Positions 7,888 to 16,513 of a DNA stretch of 22,335 nucleotides are shown piece after piece (positions within the stretch are counted from its first letter, which is position 1; each line of letters opens with the position of its first letter). The notes beneath the pieces were generated by a model. It saw nothing but the letters and a program-made list of their open reading frames with translations, ran no database searches and had not been told where the DNA came from. The stretch is taken from positions 1 to 22,335 of the IMG/VR virus record IMGVR_UViG_3300006790_000124. The stretch is one strand, 5' to 3'. Made by a program: the position numbers and the translations under genes. The stretch comes from a virus.

Positions 7888-8419
7888 AAGCACACTAAAC
7901 GTTACGATAACAGATGCAGCCAGTTTAACTTCACTACTACTCTGGACTGATCAAACTTATAAAGACTTTACAAAAGCAAAAGACCTTAGTTCTAAACTTA
8001 CAGGTTCTGCTACAGAAACTATAACTATTTCTCCTAGTGATATAGGAGAAACATTCTTTGATGGATTATATTATTTAGAGTCTCAAGATGCTAATCAAAT
8101 CAGCATAGCTGCTTTAGCTGAGCTTAGAAAATATAAAGAGTGTGTAGTAAAAAAAGTATTAGCACTTGATCCTTGTGAAGATTGTGATAAAGATCTTCAA
8201 GAAATCTTAAATATAGATGTAACAATTAAAGCACTAGAATATGCTACTCAATTTCTTGCAACTAGTGCTATGCAAATTATGATTGATTTATTAGATAAAT
8301 ACTGTGCAGATAGCTGTAACACTTGTGGTAACAGAAATGCTAACGTATTAGATAATAACTCTAATGATCAATTTGATCCAGATACAATAATAGTAACAAT
8401 AGACGGAGGAACAGACTAA
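7853..8419 (+). CDS. Small virion-region protein with Cys clusters, paralogue of previous gene
   Basis: A 188-residue protein starting inside the 3' end of its paralogue. The beta-rich N-terminal domain (residues 1-80) aligns by pattern with the previous protein (TETITISPSDIGETFFDGLY against TEITITKEDLGLDSLNNNYF). The helical part (about 85-155) has six clustered Cys residues: DPCEDCDKD and DKYCADSCNTCGN, plus one in YKECVV. They are spaced like a metal-binding or disulfide cluster and are absent from the paralogue. The last 25 residues are Asn/Asp-rich. I recall similar small Cys-containing proteins between structural and fiber genes of Bacteroidota phages, but no function I can name. The stop overlaps the fiber start in TAATG. 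Confidence 0.65.
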   Translation: MQITSFKLSADKSTLNVTITDAASLTSLLLWTDQTYKDFTKAKDLSSKLTGSATETITISPSDIGETFFDGLYYLESQDANQISIAALAELRKYKECVVKKVLALDPCEDCDKDLQEILNIDVTIKALEYATQFLATSAMQIMIDLLDKYCADSCNTCGNRNANVLDNNSNDQFDPDTIIVTIDGGTD

Positions 8420-10989
8420 TGCCAGCAATTAATATAAGTGTTAAAACTATTCAACTTCGTAGAAACACTAATGCCTATTGGACTAGTAGTGGTATTACTC
8501 CTGATGCTGGTGAGCCTATCTATTCTACAGATACTAATGAACTTAGAATTGGAGATGGTTCAACTCCCTGGACAGGTCTAACTCCTATTACTGGTGGAGG
8601 AGGCGGAAGTGTTACTCAAGAAGAAGTAGAAGATTATGTAGGTGCTCTTATTACAGGAACAGCTTACGTAACAGCTACATATAATGACGTAGCAGGCTCT
8701 CTAACAGTAGATCTAGCTTCTGCCTATAAAACTATATTAGACAACACCAGTAACATCAATACAGGCGATGAAACAGGCTCTGGTATAGTTTCTAAAATAG
8801 ATACAGAGCTAGGACAAACTGATTGGAAAGCAAGTGTTAGTATTCCAACTGGTGGATCTACTGGTCAAGTATTAAAAAAAGTATCTAATGCTAATTATGA
8901 TTATTCTTGGCAAAATGATACTGATACAGATACTACTGCAGCTGCAGGTATATCTATAACAGATTCAGGTGCTTATTTTACAGGGACTGATGTAGAAGCT
9001 GCTCTTCAAGAAATAGGAGCAGGGGGTATTGGTGGTGGAGATACTATCACTGTAAATGATTATCAAGTAGAGACTCCTAGTGGAGCAATTAACGATGTTA
9101 ATACTACTTACACTACTCTACAAGGAAGTTACAAATCTGGAACGTTAATAGCTTATTTAAATAATCAACCTATAACAGTAGGAGAAGGATTAACAGAAGG
9201 TAATCCAAGTCTTGGTACTTTTGATATTAGTCCAGCTCCAGCTACTGGAGATACTCTATATGTCACATATGTAACTGTAGACGCAGGTACATTAGTTCAA
9301 GGAGAAACTAACACAGCCAGTAACTTAACTGGAGATGAAGGAATATTTGCTAGCAAAGTTTCTGCAGATCTTAGGTTTAAATCACTTACCGCAGGCAGTA
9401 ACATAACTCTTAGTAGTGATGCTAATAGTATAACAATTAGTGCCACAGGAGGTGGAGGTGGTGGAGGAACTGTTGATGTAGTCTCAAATGTTGCTCAAGA
9501 TACAATACTTGGTAGAGTGTCAGCTGGTTCAGGTGATAGCGAAGAGTTAACTGCTACTCAAGTAAGAACTTTATTAAATATAGAAGACGGAGCTACTGCT
9601 GATCAAAGTGATTCTGAAATTAAAACAGCTTATGAAAATAATGCTGATACTAATGCTTTTACAGATGCAGAGCAGACTACAGTAGGATATTTAACAGTTA
9701 CTCAGGCTGTAGATCTTGATACAATGGAAAGTAATATTACTACTAACAATGCTAAAGTTTCAGCTGATGGTAGTATAAATACTCATAGTGATGTAACTAT
9801 TGGAGCAGCAACTAGTAGTTCAAATGCTACTCTTAGAGTACTTGCAGATACAAATACAGACGGAACTTATACAGTAGTAGACTGGACTCCACCAACTGGA
9901 GGTAGCGGAGAAGTTAACACAGCAAGTAATTTAGGAGCAGGTACTGGAATATTTACTACTAAGTCAGGAGTAGATCTTCCATTTAAGTCTTTAGTAGGCG
10001 GCACTAATATTTCTTTAACTAATGATGCTAATACAATCACGATTACTAATGATATTGATACGTCACTTTATGCTTTATTAGCAGGAGCTGATTTTACTGG
10101 AGACATTACTACTACTGGAGATATGACAGTAAGTGCAGCTGGAAATGTTTCTGGAGTAATTGCTAACGCTGCTAATCTAGGGTTTGATAATTTTACATCA
10201 ACAGGAGAAACTGCTAAGTTTACTTTTGGAGACGATAATAACTCTATTGTCAATTCTTTTGGTAATGGTATGGGCATACGCTCTTATTGGACTATGTACT
10301 TTGATGGGTATCATCAAGGAGGAGTAGCTTCAGATGCAGATGATTATCCAAGTATATCTGGTGTAGGTTATCAATTTATTTTACGTGGATCTAATGCAGG
10401 CTCTAGAGGAATTAAACTATATCCTCCTAGTGGTTCATGGTCTGGTAACTATATAGAAGCAGTTGATTCAGGAGACACTGAAGTATTTACTATTGATAGT
10501 ACTGGTCTGTTTAATGGAACTGTAGCCTATGATAATACAAGCTCTGGTCTTGCAGCTACAACTACTCAAGCTGCTATTGATGAAGTAGAAGCCAGAGTAG
10601 ATGCTAATGACGCCAAAGTAACAGAAAACAATAAAGCTACTTATATATTAAATTTAAGTGACTATACTACTGATTTAACCACAGGAACTACTAAAGCATA
10701 TTTTAGAGTTCCTTATGCTTGTACACTTACAGCAGTAAGAGCAAGTGTATTAACTGCTCCAACTGGATCTGGAATTACAGTAGATATTAATGAAAATGGT
10801 ACTAGTATACTAAGTACTAAATTGACAATAGATGCTACTGAAAAAACAAGTACAACAGCCGCTACAGCTGCTGTAATTTCTGACAGTGCTTTAGCAGCAG
10901 ATGCTGAAATGACTTTTGATATAGACGCAATAGGATCTACTATAGCAGGCGCAGGATTACAAGTACAAGTTGATATAGAAAGAGTATGA
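8419..10989 (+). CDS. Modular phage fiber protein
   Basis: An 856-residue fiber, probably trimeric, that displays receptor-binding parts on the virion. Residues 8-58 (TIQLRRNTNAYWTSSGITPD, then ELRIGDGSTPWTGL) match the small N-terminal module seen in Mtd-type tropism proteins and many fibers. A module near 185-200 carries FTGTDVEAALQEIG. Residues 213-290 hold a known beta module (GTLIAYLNNQPITVGEG, then PAPATGDTLYVTYV). Residues about 355-425 hold a standard module with ILGRVSAGSGDSEELTATQV and EDGATADQSDSEIKTAYE. Two copies of a TASNL...FKSL...ITI repeat lie at about 298-345 and 497-543, with a third in the 1114-residue fiber. The final 110 residues form a beta-sandwich-like tip (YFRVPYACTLTAVRAS, then AIGSTIAGAGLQVQVD). 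Gly-rich linkers separate modules. It could be a head or tail fiber. Both neighbouring junctions overlap (TAATG, ATGA). Confidence 0.85.
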   Translation: MPAINISVKTIQLRRNTNAYWTSSGITPDAGEPIYSTDTNELRIGDGSTPWTGLTPITGGGGGSVTQEEVEDYVGALITGTAYVTATYNDVAGSLTVDLASAYKTILDNTSNINTGDETGSGIVSKIDTELGQTDWKASVSIPTGGSTGQVLKKVSNANYDYSWQNDTDTDTTAAAGISITDSGAYFTGTDVEAALQEIGAGGIGGGDTITVNDYQVETPSGAINDVNTTYTTLQGSYKSGTLIAYLNNQPITVGEGLTEGNPSLGTFDISPAPATGDTLYVTYVTVDAGTLVQGETNTASNLTGDEGIFASKVSADLRFKSLTAGSNITLSSDANSITISATGGGGGGGTVDVVSNVAQDTILGRVSAGSGDSEELTATQVRTLLNIEDGATADQSDSEIKTAYENNADTNAFTDAEQTTVGYLTVTQAVDLDTMESNITTNNAKVSADGSINTHSDVTIGAATSSSNATLRVLADTNTDGTYTVVDWTPPTGGSGEVNTASNLGAGTGIFTTKSGVDLPFKSLVGGTNISLTNDANTITITNDIDTSLYALLAGADFTGDITTTGDMTVSAAGNVSGVIANAANLGFDNFTSTGETAKFTFGDDNNSIVNSFGNGMGIRSYWTMYFDGYHQGGVASDADDYPSISGVGYQFILRGSNAGSRGIKLYPPSGSWSGNYIEAVDSGDTEVFTIDSTGLFNGTVAYDNTSSGLAATTTQAAIDEVEARVDANDAKVTENNKATYILNLSDYTTDLTTGTTKAYFRVPYACTLTAVRASVLTAPTGSGITVDINENGTSILSTKLTIDATEKTSTTAATAAVISDSALAADAEMTFDIDAIGSTIAGAGLQVQVDIERV

Positions 10990-12245
10990 TTATAGATGGC
11001 TACATAGCGTTTCCTCCTGCTGCAAGTGAAGATACAGGTAATGTAATTTGGTATGTACATGATGCTACTAAAGGACAAAACCAAACTGGAAGTGATAATG
11101 ATATTGACTATCCAGATATTGTAGACGAAAACGATTTTTTAATAGCGCAATACTATAAAGATATAGTTACTTCTTTTGATTCAGGGCCCGGGGGTTCTTG
11201 GGTAATACAAGGAGTAGGCGCAGCTGCTGGTACTGTTTCTGCTGATGTAGGAGGATTTGAATCTGGAGATAGAGTAGGTATGATAGCTACATTAGTAGCA
11301 GATGGCACAGAAACAGGTAGTATAACTATTACTCCTAATAATACAGCTAATGCCCTTATTATGCGTTATATGTACAAGCTTAAAGGAGTAGATCCTAATA
11401 ATCCTGTTATAGCTGTTACAGTAGCAGAAAATTCTGCAGATGCTGATCTTAGAGATATAAACACTATAGCTACAGGAAGTTCAGTAGATCAAACAGGCGC
11501 TATTGTAGATATGTATTTTTATTCAGAAAGTCAAGGTTGGGACTCTAGAGGAAGAACAGAGTATGACGGTGGTAGTACTTTTGCTGGTAACGATGGTGAA
11601 GTAAGAATATTTATGGATCAAATAGATAACTCTGGTTCAGATTCTAGTGTACTATATGATAAAGGAGGTACAGCAGCGTATGGAGCAGGAGTTGTATCTA
11701 TGTTATTACAGTCTGCTAAATTAGGAACAGACTGGTATCCTAATAAAGATAGAGTACAAGGAGAAAGTGCAGATAGTAAATGCTGGGCTATGACAAGTAA
11801 CAATGACAATAGTTTGCCTTCTATATGGCAAAATAATGACAGCTTTGTTCAAAGCGCTAAAGACATTACAGGAGATAATATATTTGGAGTTCAATACGCT
11901 CTAGAAATAGATGCCGGAAGTTCTGGTTCTACTAATAACATTAACTGGTTATTTGGTAATACAAGTGATACAGGAGTAACTATTACTAATTCAGATACCT
12001 GGGTAGTTAACTGGGCAGTAAGAAAAACAGCAGGCTCAGGAGCTATTAGAGTAGGATTAAATAACAACAATGATGTTATTGATTTTGAACCAGTAGGAAC
12101 AGAATGGATGTATGCTGAGCAGTACTTTGAAGGAGCCTCTACCACGGGAACAACATGGAGAATTACTCCTAATTTAGATGGTAACGTAGAACAACAAACA
12201 ATAGAAGTATTAATGTCTGTAAAGATATTAGTAGACGTAGCTTAA
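10986..12245 (+). CDS. Beta-rich appendage protein, possible lectin-like fiber partner
   Basis: A 419-residue protein that overlaps the fiber stop by four bases (ATGA), so it is probably made together with it. No signal peptide, catalytic motif or recognised family is visible. Residues 1-65 are acidic and Asp/Asn-rich. Residues about 70-250 and 280-419 each look like a beta-sandwich domain of the kind found in carbohydrate-binding modules (DTWVVNWAVRKTAGSGAIRV, then WMYAEQYFEGASTTGTTWRI in the second). The C-terminal strand pattern (IEVLMSVKILVDVA) suits a compact jelly-roll. I infer a fiber tip, fiber-attached lectin or accessory virion protein, because of the coupling and composition. The stop is a TAA TAA pair. 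Certain as a gene, speculative in function. Confidence 0.6.
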   Translation: MIIDGYIAFPPAASEDTGNVIWYVHDATKGQNQTGSDNDIDYPDIVDENDFLIAQYYKDIVTSFDSGPGGSWVIQGVGAAAGTVSADVGGFESGDRVGMIATLVADGTETGSITITPNNTANALIMRYMYKLKGVDPNNPVIAVTVAENSADADLRDINTIATGSSVDQTGAIVDMYFYSESQGWDSRGRTEYDGGSTFAGNDGEVRIFMDQIDNSGSDSSVLYDKGGTAAYGAGVVSMLLQSAKLGTDWYPNKDRVQGESADSKCWAMTSNNDNSLPSIWQNNDSFVQSAKDITGDNIFGVQYALEIDAGSSGSTNNINWLFGNTSDTGVTITNSDTWVVNWAVRKTAGSGAIRVGLNNNNDVIDFEPVGTEWMYAEQYFEGASTTGTTWRITPNLDGNVEQQTIEVLMSVKILVDVA

Positions 12246-12254
12246 TAAAATACA

Positions 12255-13664
12255 ATGAAAAAAATACTATTTATACTTACATTATTAATAACTATAAATA
12301 TATACTCTCAAGGAGATTTTAGAGTAAATAGTCTTAGATATATACCTCAAGCTAGTGCTCCTAGTAATCCTAAAGAAGGAACTAGATATCTTAATTCTAC
12401 AGATAATAGATTTTATCAATATGTAGGAGGACAGTGGGTACAGGAATCTAATTTAGTTCCTATTCAATCCACTCCTCCTAGTACACCACAAACAGGAGAT
12501 AGATATGTAGATACTGATAACTATGCTTTATATATTTATAATGGATCAGCTTGGGTATCTCTTAGTGGTAATATTGGAAAGAAAGTATTTACAGAAGTAG
12601 GAACTAATACTACTATTACAGATTCTGATTTTGAACTTACTGGAGATAATGAAAACGCTCAGCCTTGGATAGTTCCTACAGATACTATTAATATTACTAT
12701 TAATGATATTACAGCAGAGAATACACTGTTTATAAAGCCTCTTATTAACTCACAAGCTACTGTAACTGCAGGAGGTTCTCAGTTATTTTGGATAGCAAAT
12801 GAAGATAGATACATGAATGCTTTCATAGTTAATAATATGAACTCTGTAGGTATTAGTAAAAGAAGTGCTTCTCTATTAGCAGTAGAAGGAAATGTTAATG
12901 CTTATTTTGTAGATAATACTCCTCCAGGAACTGTAGGAAGTTTAGCTGCTAGTAATATACAATCTACTAGTGCAACGCTTACATGGACACATGCTACAGA
13001 CGACGAAGGAGTTAGTTATTATCAAGTAAGTACAGATAACATTACTTATAGTCCTATAGGCTATGTATTAACTTATGATTTACAAGGACTAACTGCTAGT
13101 ACTAGTACTACTGCGTATATACAGGCAGTAGATATTAATGGGAACGTAGGATCTCAAACTAATGTAAACTTTACTACTGCAGGTGGATTTAGTTTATTAA
13201 CAGCAGGCAATTCTAATCCAAATATTATCTCTACTGGATCTGGAAGTTTTGTAGCAGATGATACAGGTATATATGATTCAACTACAGGAGATCATTATGA
13301 TCCCGTTCAAATTAGTTCACAAACAGCAGTAGCAGAAAGTGTTAATAGTTCTACATATGTTAATGAACTTATAGGAACAGGATCTGTTTACTCTAGAGGT
13401 AGACTTAGATTTGGAGCAACTGCAGGTCAAGTATATGAATATGATTTCTTCTACAAAATGGTAGGAGGAGGAACTCATGGAGCACTTAGAATTAATGGAA
13501 ACTTTGTAGCCAATAACTTAAGTGCCACTGATTGGACACTTATTTCTGGAGAATATACAGAAGATGATACTTTCTTAGGAGTAGATGTATATGCTAGTAA
13601 TAGTAATAGTGCAGCTAATGGAGAAGGTATTCGTTGGAAAATGATAGTTAAATTAAAAGATTAA
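12255..13664 (+). CDS. Exported protein with fiber-type repeats, FN3 and CBM-like domain
   Basis: A 469-residue protein with a clear Sec signal peptide: Lys-Lys, a hydrophobic core (residues 4-16), and likely cleavage near NIYSQG (18-20), the usual flavobacterial form. Two tandem copies of a phage fiber-type module follow: PKEGTRYLNSTDNRFYQYVG with GGQWV (39-62) and PQTGDRYVDTDNYALYIYNG with SAWV (78-101). A beta region covers 105-215. An FN3 domain covers about 219-309 (SATLTWTHATDDEGVSYYQV, then STTAYIQAVDINGNVG). The C-terminal 150 residues look like a CBM_4_9-type jelly-roll (VYEYDFFYKMVGG, then ATDWTLISGEYTED). No lipobox and no type IX sorting domain are visible. It is coupled by TAATG to the toroid enzyme candidate. 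An exported glycan-binding partner of that enzyme is the simplest reading. A virion role would require the signal to be ignored or cleaved. Confidence 0.7.
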   Translation: MKKILFILTLLITINIYSQGDFRVNSLRYIPQASAPSNPKEGTRYLNSTDNRFYQYVGGQWVQESNLVPIQSTPPSTPQTGDRYVDTDNYALYIYNGSAWVSLSGNIGKKVFTEVGTNTTITDSDFELTGDNENAQPWIVPTDTINITINDITAENTLFIKPLINSQATVTAGGSQLFWIANEDRYMNAFIVNNMNSVGISKRSASLLAVEGNVNAYFVDNTPPGTVGSLAASNIQSTSATLTWTHATDDEGVSYYQVSTDNITYSPIGYVLTYDLQGLTASTSTTAYIQAVDINGNVGSQTNVNFTTAGGFSLLTAGNSNPNIISTGSGSFVADDTGIYDSTTGDHYDPVQISSQTAVAESVNSSTYVNELIGTGSVYSRGRLRFGATAGQVYEYDFFYKMVGGGTHGALRINGNFVANNLSATDWTLISGEYTEDDTFLGVDVYASNSNSAANGEGIRWKMIVKLKD

Positions 13665-15883
13665 TGAAGAAATTAATAGTATTAATAGCTTTAATATTTA
13701 CTACAACATTTAGTTATAGTCAAAGCCCTACTAAAACATATGAAGAGTGGAAAGCTTTAGCCGATGCTCATATGGCTGGTAATTTTAATTACTTAAGACA
13801 TAGTAATATGGCAGACTGGTTAGTAGCTCCTTATATGGCAGTAGATATTGCTGATATGTATTGGGAAGCATTTGCTTTAATTAATGGATTAACGCATATG
13901 TGGTTAGCTACTGGAGATAATGCTTATCTAGATCTAGTATTAGATATAGTAGAAAGAGATATAGACAATGCTGTTAATATGTCTACGGCTAATCCACCTC
14001 CCCAATCGTCTAATTATCAAGCTTGGGACTTTAATGCATTCTTAGCTAAACCTAACTGGTTTGGTTTTAGTGGTACAATTAATTTATCTACTTATGCAAA
14101 CGGAGTAATTAACGGAACTATTGACCCTTTAGTATATGGATATGGACGTAGAACTAATGCTAATGGTACATCTGCTGGTGTATATATTGCACTGGATGAA
14201 GGTATGTATAACAGAAATATCGCTAACCTAGCGAGAGTTATGAATCACAATATTGGAAGTATAGGCACACAAACTTCTAATAATGGACAAACATATCAAC
14301 AAAGATTAGATAAAATAGTAGCTCATTTAAGAGATCATGTATGGGCAAGAAACTTTGAAAATGTTAGTGTAGATAATAATCACTATGCAAGAGATGTGTA
14401 TCGCGTAAACACGCACATGAGTTCTCACCTTGCTATGGTAGCATTGTGCTTGTGGTCTATTGAAGGAGATCAAAAATATAGAACTTTTGTAGAACAATAT
14501 TTATGGGATTTTGATCAAATTCCTGCTGGATTTAAACAACCTCCTTATTTAACTTCCGGTCAAGGATTATTAGATAAACTAGAGTATCAATCCAATGGAG
14601 ATAGATATTGGTGGGTAGCTCCTTGGGATAAAAACGTAGGAGGAGCAGTTCTTCAAGATGAAGGACATGCTGTAGCAGAAGCTCAATTTTTACAAACTTG
14701 TTATGAAGAAGGTATTGGTCTAAACCCACCTAATGGAGAACCTGCTATAGATTTAATCTTTATGCAGCGTATGGCCAATGCTTTTCATTTAGGTTACCTA
14801 AAAGGATATAACTGTGGAGATGGAAGCAATGAACCTTCTCCTGCTTATAGATTAGATGGAACTGGATTCTCTTACGGTATGCAATCTGCCATAGTAGCTT
14901 ATGCAGAATATAATCCTAATATATTATGCTACTTAGAACAAAGAATTTCTGCTATTGATTTAGTAAGAATAGGTCAATTAGGAATGACTACTTATGTCAG
15001 TAGAGTACTAGGTGTTAATGGAGATGATGGGCCCGTATACACTAGAACAGGAGATGGAGTAGGAACAGATAACTTTCCTCCTAATGTTAATGCGAAAAGA
15101 GCTTCTCCTTATCAAATAGGCATAGGAGATGAATACATAGAATTAGGAGCTGACGTTACTGATGTAGAAGATGGAGCTAGTACTATAGCTACACCTACAA
15201 GTGGCAGTGTTCCTGTAGATGGAAGTAATATAGCTACAACTGCAGGCACTTACACACTAGTATATAGTTACACTGATGGAGGAGGTATTACTAGATCAGA
15301 TACTCTTATAGTAGAAGTCACTGATAATGTTAATAGTCCGCCTGTACTTACTATGGAATTTGTCTCTATTACTATTGAAGAAGGAGGAGTATACACTAGA
15401 CCTACTTATACAGTAACAGACGTAGAAGATGGTACTTCAACAACAGGAGCAGTAATTACAGGAGACACTGTAGATACTAGTACAGCAGGAGTATATAGTG
15501 AAATATATACAGTTACAGATAGTGCAGGTGCTCAAACTTCTCAAGTAGTAGTAGTTACTGTAGCAGAGACTGGAGTACTAACTCCTACTAATATAGTAGC
15601 AGATAGAGGAAGTAAAACTTACTATCTTAATGTAAGGGAAACTGATTTTCCTGGATATACTATATTTCCATTAGATGCTAATCCTGAAGTAGTAGTTACG
15701 TTTAGTAATTCTGATATAGTAGAACTACAACCTACAGATCAATTCACTTATCAAATATTAGCATTGGCTCCAGGAACTACAACTATGACAATTACTTCTG
15801 CAGTTGATTCTAATATATCAGTACAAATACCAGTAGTTGTAGTAAGACCTACAGGAATAGTTAATTTATTAATAGGACAATAA
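13664..15883 (+). CDS. Exported alpha/alpha-toroid polysaccharide-active enzyme candidate with Ig-like domains
   Basis: A 739-residue protein with a flavobacterial Sec signal peptide (residues 1 to about 20, ending FSYSQ). Residues 25-460 are mostly helical, with repeated helix pairs bearing aromatic and His/Asp residues, like the alpha/alpha-toroid of polysaccharide lyases and some glycoside hydrolases. Candidate active-site residues are in NNHYARD (238-244), THMSSH (250-255) and LQDEGHAVAEA (330-340). Then come two related Ig-like DUF5011-type domains (about 470-553 and 558-634, each with the TDVEDG motif and a TAGTYTLVYSYTDGGG or TAGVYSEIYTVTDSAG strand), and a BIG_2-like domain (about 640-729, ALAPGTTTMTITSAVDSNIS). 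The layout suggests a secreted or surface-held enzyme acting on capsule, exopolysaccharide or algal glycan. Catalysis, substrate and exact family are unproven. A non-catalytic toroid remains possible. No type IX sorting domain is visible. Confidence 0.65.
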   Translation: MKKLIVLIALIFTTTFSYSQSPTKTYEEWKALADAHMAGNFNYLRHSNMADWLVAPYMAVDIADMYWEAFALINGLTHMWLATGDNAYLDLVLDIVERDIDNAVNMSTANPPPQSSNYQAWDFNAFLAKPNWFGFSGTINLSTYANGVINGTIDPLVYGYGRRTNANGTSAGVYIALDEGMYNRNIANLARVMNHNIGSIGTQTSNNGQTYQQRLDKIVAHLRDHVWARNFENVSVDNNHYARDVYRVNTHMSSHLAMVALCLWSIEGDQKYRTFVEQYLWDFDQIPAGFKQPPYLTSGQGLLDKLEYQSNGDRYWWVAPWDKNVGGAVLQDEGHAVAEAQFLQTCYEEGIGLNPPNGEPAIDLIFMQRMANAFHLGYLKGYNCGDGSNEPSPAYRLDGTGFSYGMQSAIVAYAEYNPNILCYLEQRISAIDLVRIGQLGMTTYVSRVLGVNGDDGPVYTRTGDGVGTDNFPPNVNAKRASPYQIGIGDEYIELGADVTDVEDGASTIATPTSGSVPVDGSNIATTAGTYTLVYSYTDGGGITRSDTLIVEVTDNVNSPPVLTMEFVSITIEEGGVYTRPTYTVTDVEDGTSTTGAVITGDTVDTSTAGVYSEIYTVTDSAGAQTSQVVVVTVAETGVLTPTNIVADRGSKTYYLNVRETDFPGYTIFPLDANPEVVVTFSNSDIVELQPTDQFTYQILALAPGTTTMTITSAVDSNISVQIPVVVVRPTGIVNLLIGQ

Positions 15884-16269
15884 TGATCGGCTTAAGTATA
15901 GCTTTTGGACATAATGATTTTATAACCTGGATTAGTACAGTAGCCTGGTGCTTACTTGGTATACTAGGAACTAAGGTGTATTTTTATATAGTACGTACTA
16001 CTAATAGAGATAAACCGTTTAATCTCAAATTCTGGTGGAAAGATAACGCTGCAGACTTTATGGTAGGTTTTGTGTTATCTCTATTTCTATTAAGAGGAGG
16101 AGATGAAATTATCTACTATTTAGAATCTTCTGGTTATAAACTTCCTTTCAATATTCACGAGAATGCAGATGTAGTAGTATTATATAGCGCTATATCTGCT
16201 GCTTTCCAAGGATATTTACATAAGAAAAAGAAAGTAATCAAAGATAAATTAAAACTAAATGACAGATAA
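15883..16269 (+). CDS. Small membrane protein, holin candidate
   Basis: A 128-residue protein with hydrophobic segments at about 14-36 (ITWISTVAWCLLGILG and following), 58-72 (DFMVGFVLSLFLLRGG) and a weaker one at 96-112 (DVVVLYSAISAAFQGYL), then a Lys-rich tail (HKKKKVIKDKLK). Two to three membrane passes with a basic cytoplasmic tail fit a holin, which opens the inner membrane for lysis. No endolysin gene is recognisable beside it in the window, so the role rests on topology alone. It starts in a TAATG overlap with the toroid gene, and its last 11 bases overlap the next gene. An anchoring or superinfection-exclusion membrane protein is an alternative. Confidence 0.5.
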   Translation: MIGLSIAFGHNDFITWISTVAWCLLGILGTKVYFYIVRTTNRDKPFNLKFWWKDNAADFMVGFVLSLFLLRGGDEIIYYLESSGYKLPFNIHENADVVVLYSAISAAFQGYLHKKKKVIKDKLKLNDR

Positions 16270-16513
16270 AAAGAAAAAAGGATTACCCAAAGGATCAAAA
16301 AGAACCGGAAAACAAAGTAATAAGAAAGCATTTAGTACTAAAGGAAACGCTCCTTATAGAACAGATAAAAAGAATAAGAGAAATAAACAGAAAGAATTAA
16401 CTAAAAAAGAAAACGACTCTATTCTTAAAAAAAGAAAACCTAGTAAAATAAAATTAACTAATTCTATGGCTCCCAAAAGATCAGGGAAACGTACTAGAAC
16501 TTATAAAAAATAA
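16259..16513 (+). CDS. Extremely basic 84-residue protein, function unknown
   Basis: Of 84 residues, 26 are Lys and 7 Arg against about five acidic residues, so the net charge is near +28. There are no hydrophobic segments and no recognised domain. The sequence looks disordered, with clusters such as DKKKKGLPKGSKR and a C-terminal PKRSGKRTRTYKK. It overlaps the membrane protein gene by 11 bases and the next gene by TAATG. The conserved packing between two real genes and the coherent composition support a real product. A nucleic-acid-binding, DNA-condensing or ribosome-binding role would fit the charge, as would binding to acidic virion or membrane surfaces. None of these is shown by the sequence. 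Confidence 0.65.
   Translation: MTDKKKKGLPKGSKRTGKQSNKKAFSTKGNAPYRTDKKNKRNKQKELTKKENDSILKKRKPSKIKLTNSMAPKRSGKRTRTYKK

Noticed and set aside
8419-10989. Diversity-generating retroelement target, suggested by the Mtd-like N-terminal module
   Set aside because: No C-type lectin variable region, template repeat or reverse transcriptase is visible, and this N-terminal module is common in fibers without such systems.
10713-11084. Minus-strand open frame of 123 codons
   Set aside because: It is antisense to the fiber and its partner, spans their junction, and its composition follows from the repetitive Thr/Ala-rich sense codons.
11879-11886. Second TATATTTG as a promoter
   Set aside because: It lies deep inside a gene with no start nearby in a useful position; likely chance in AT-rich DNA.
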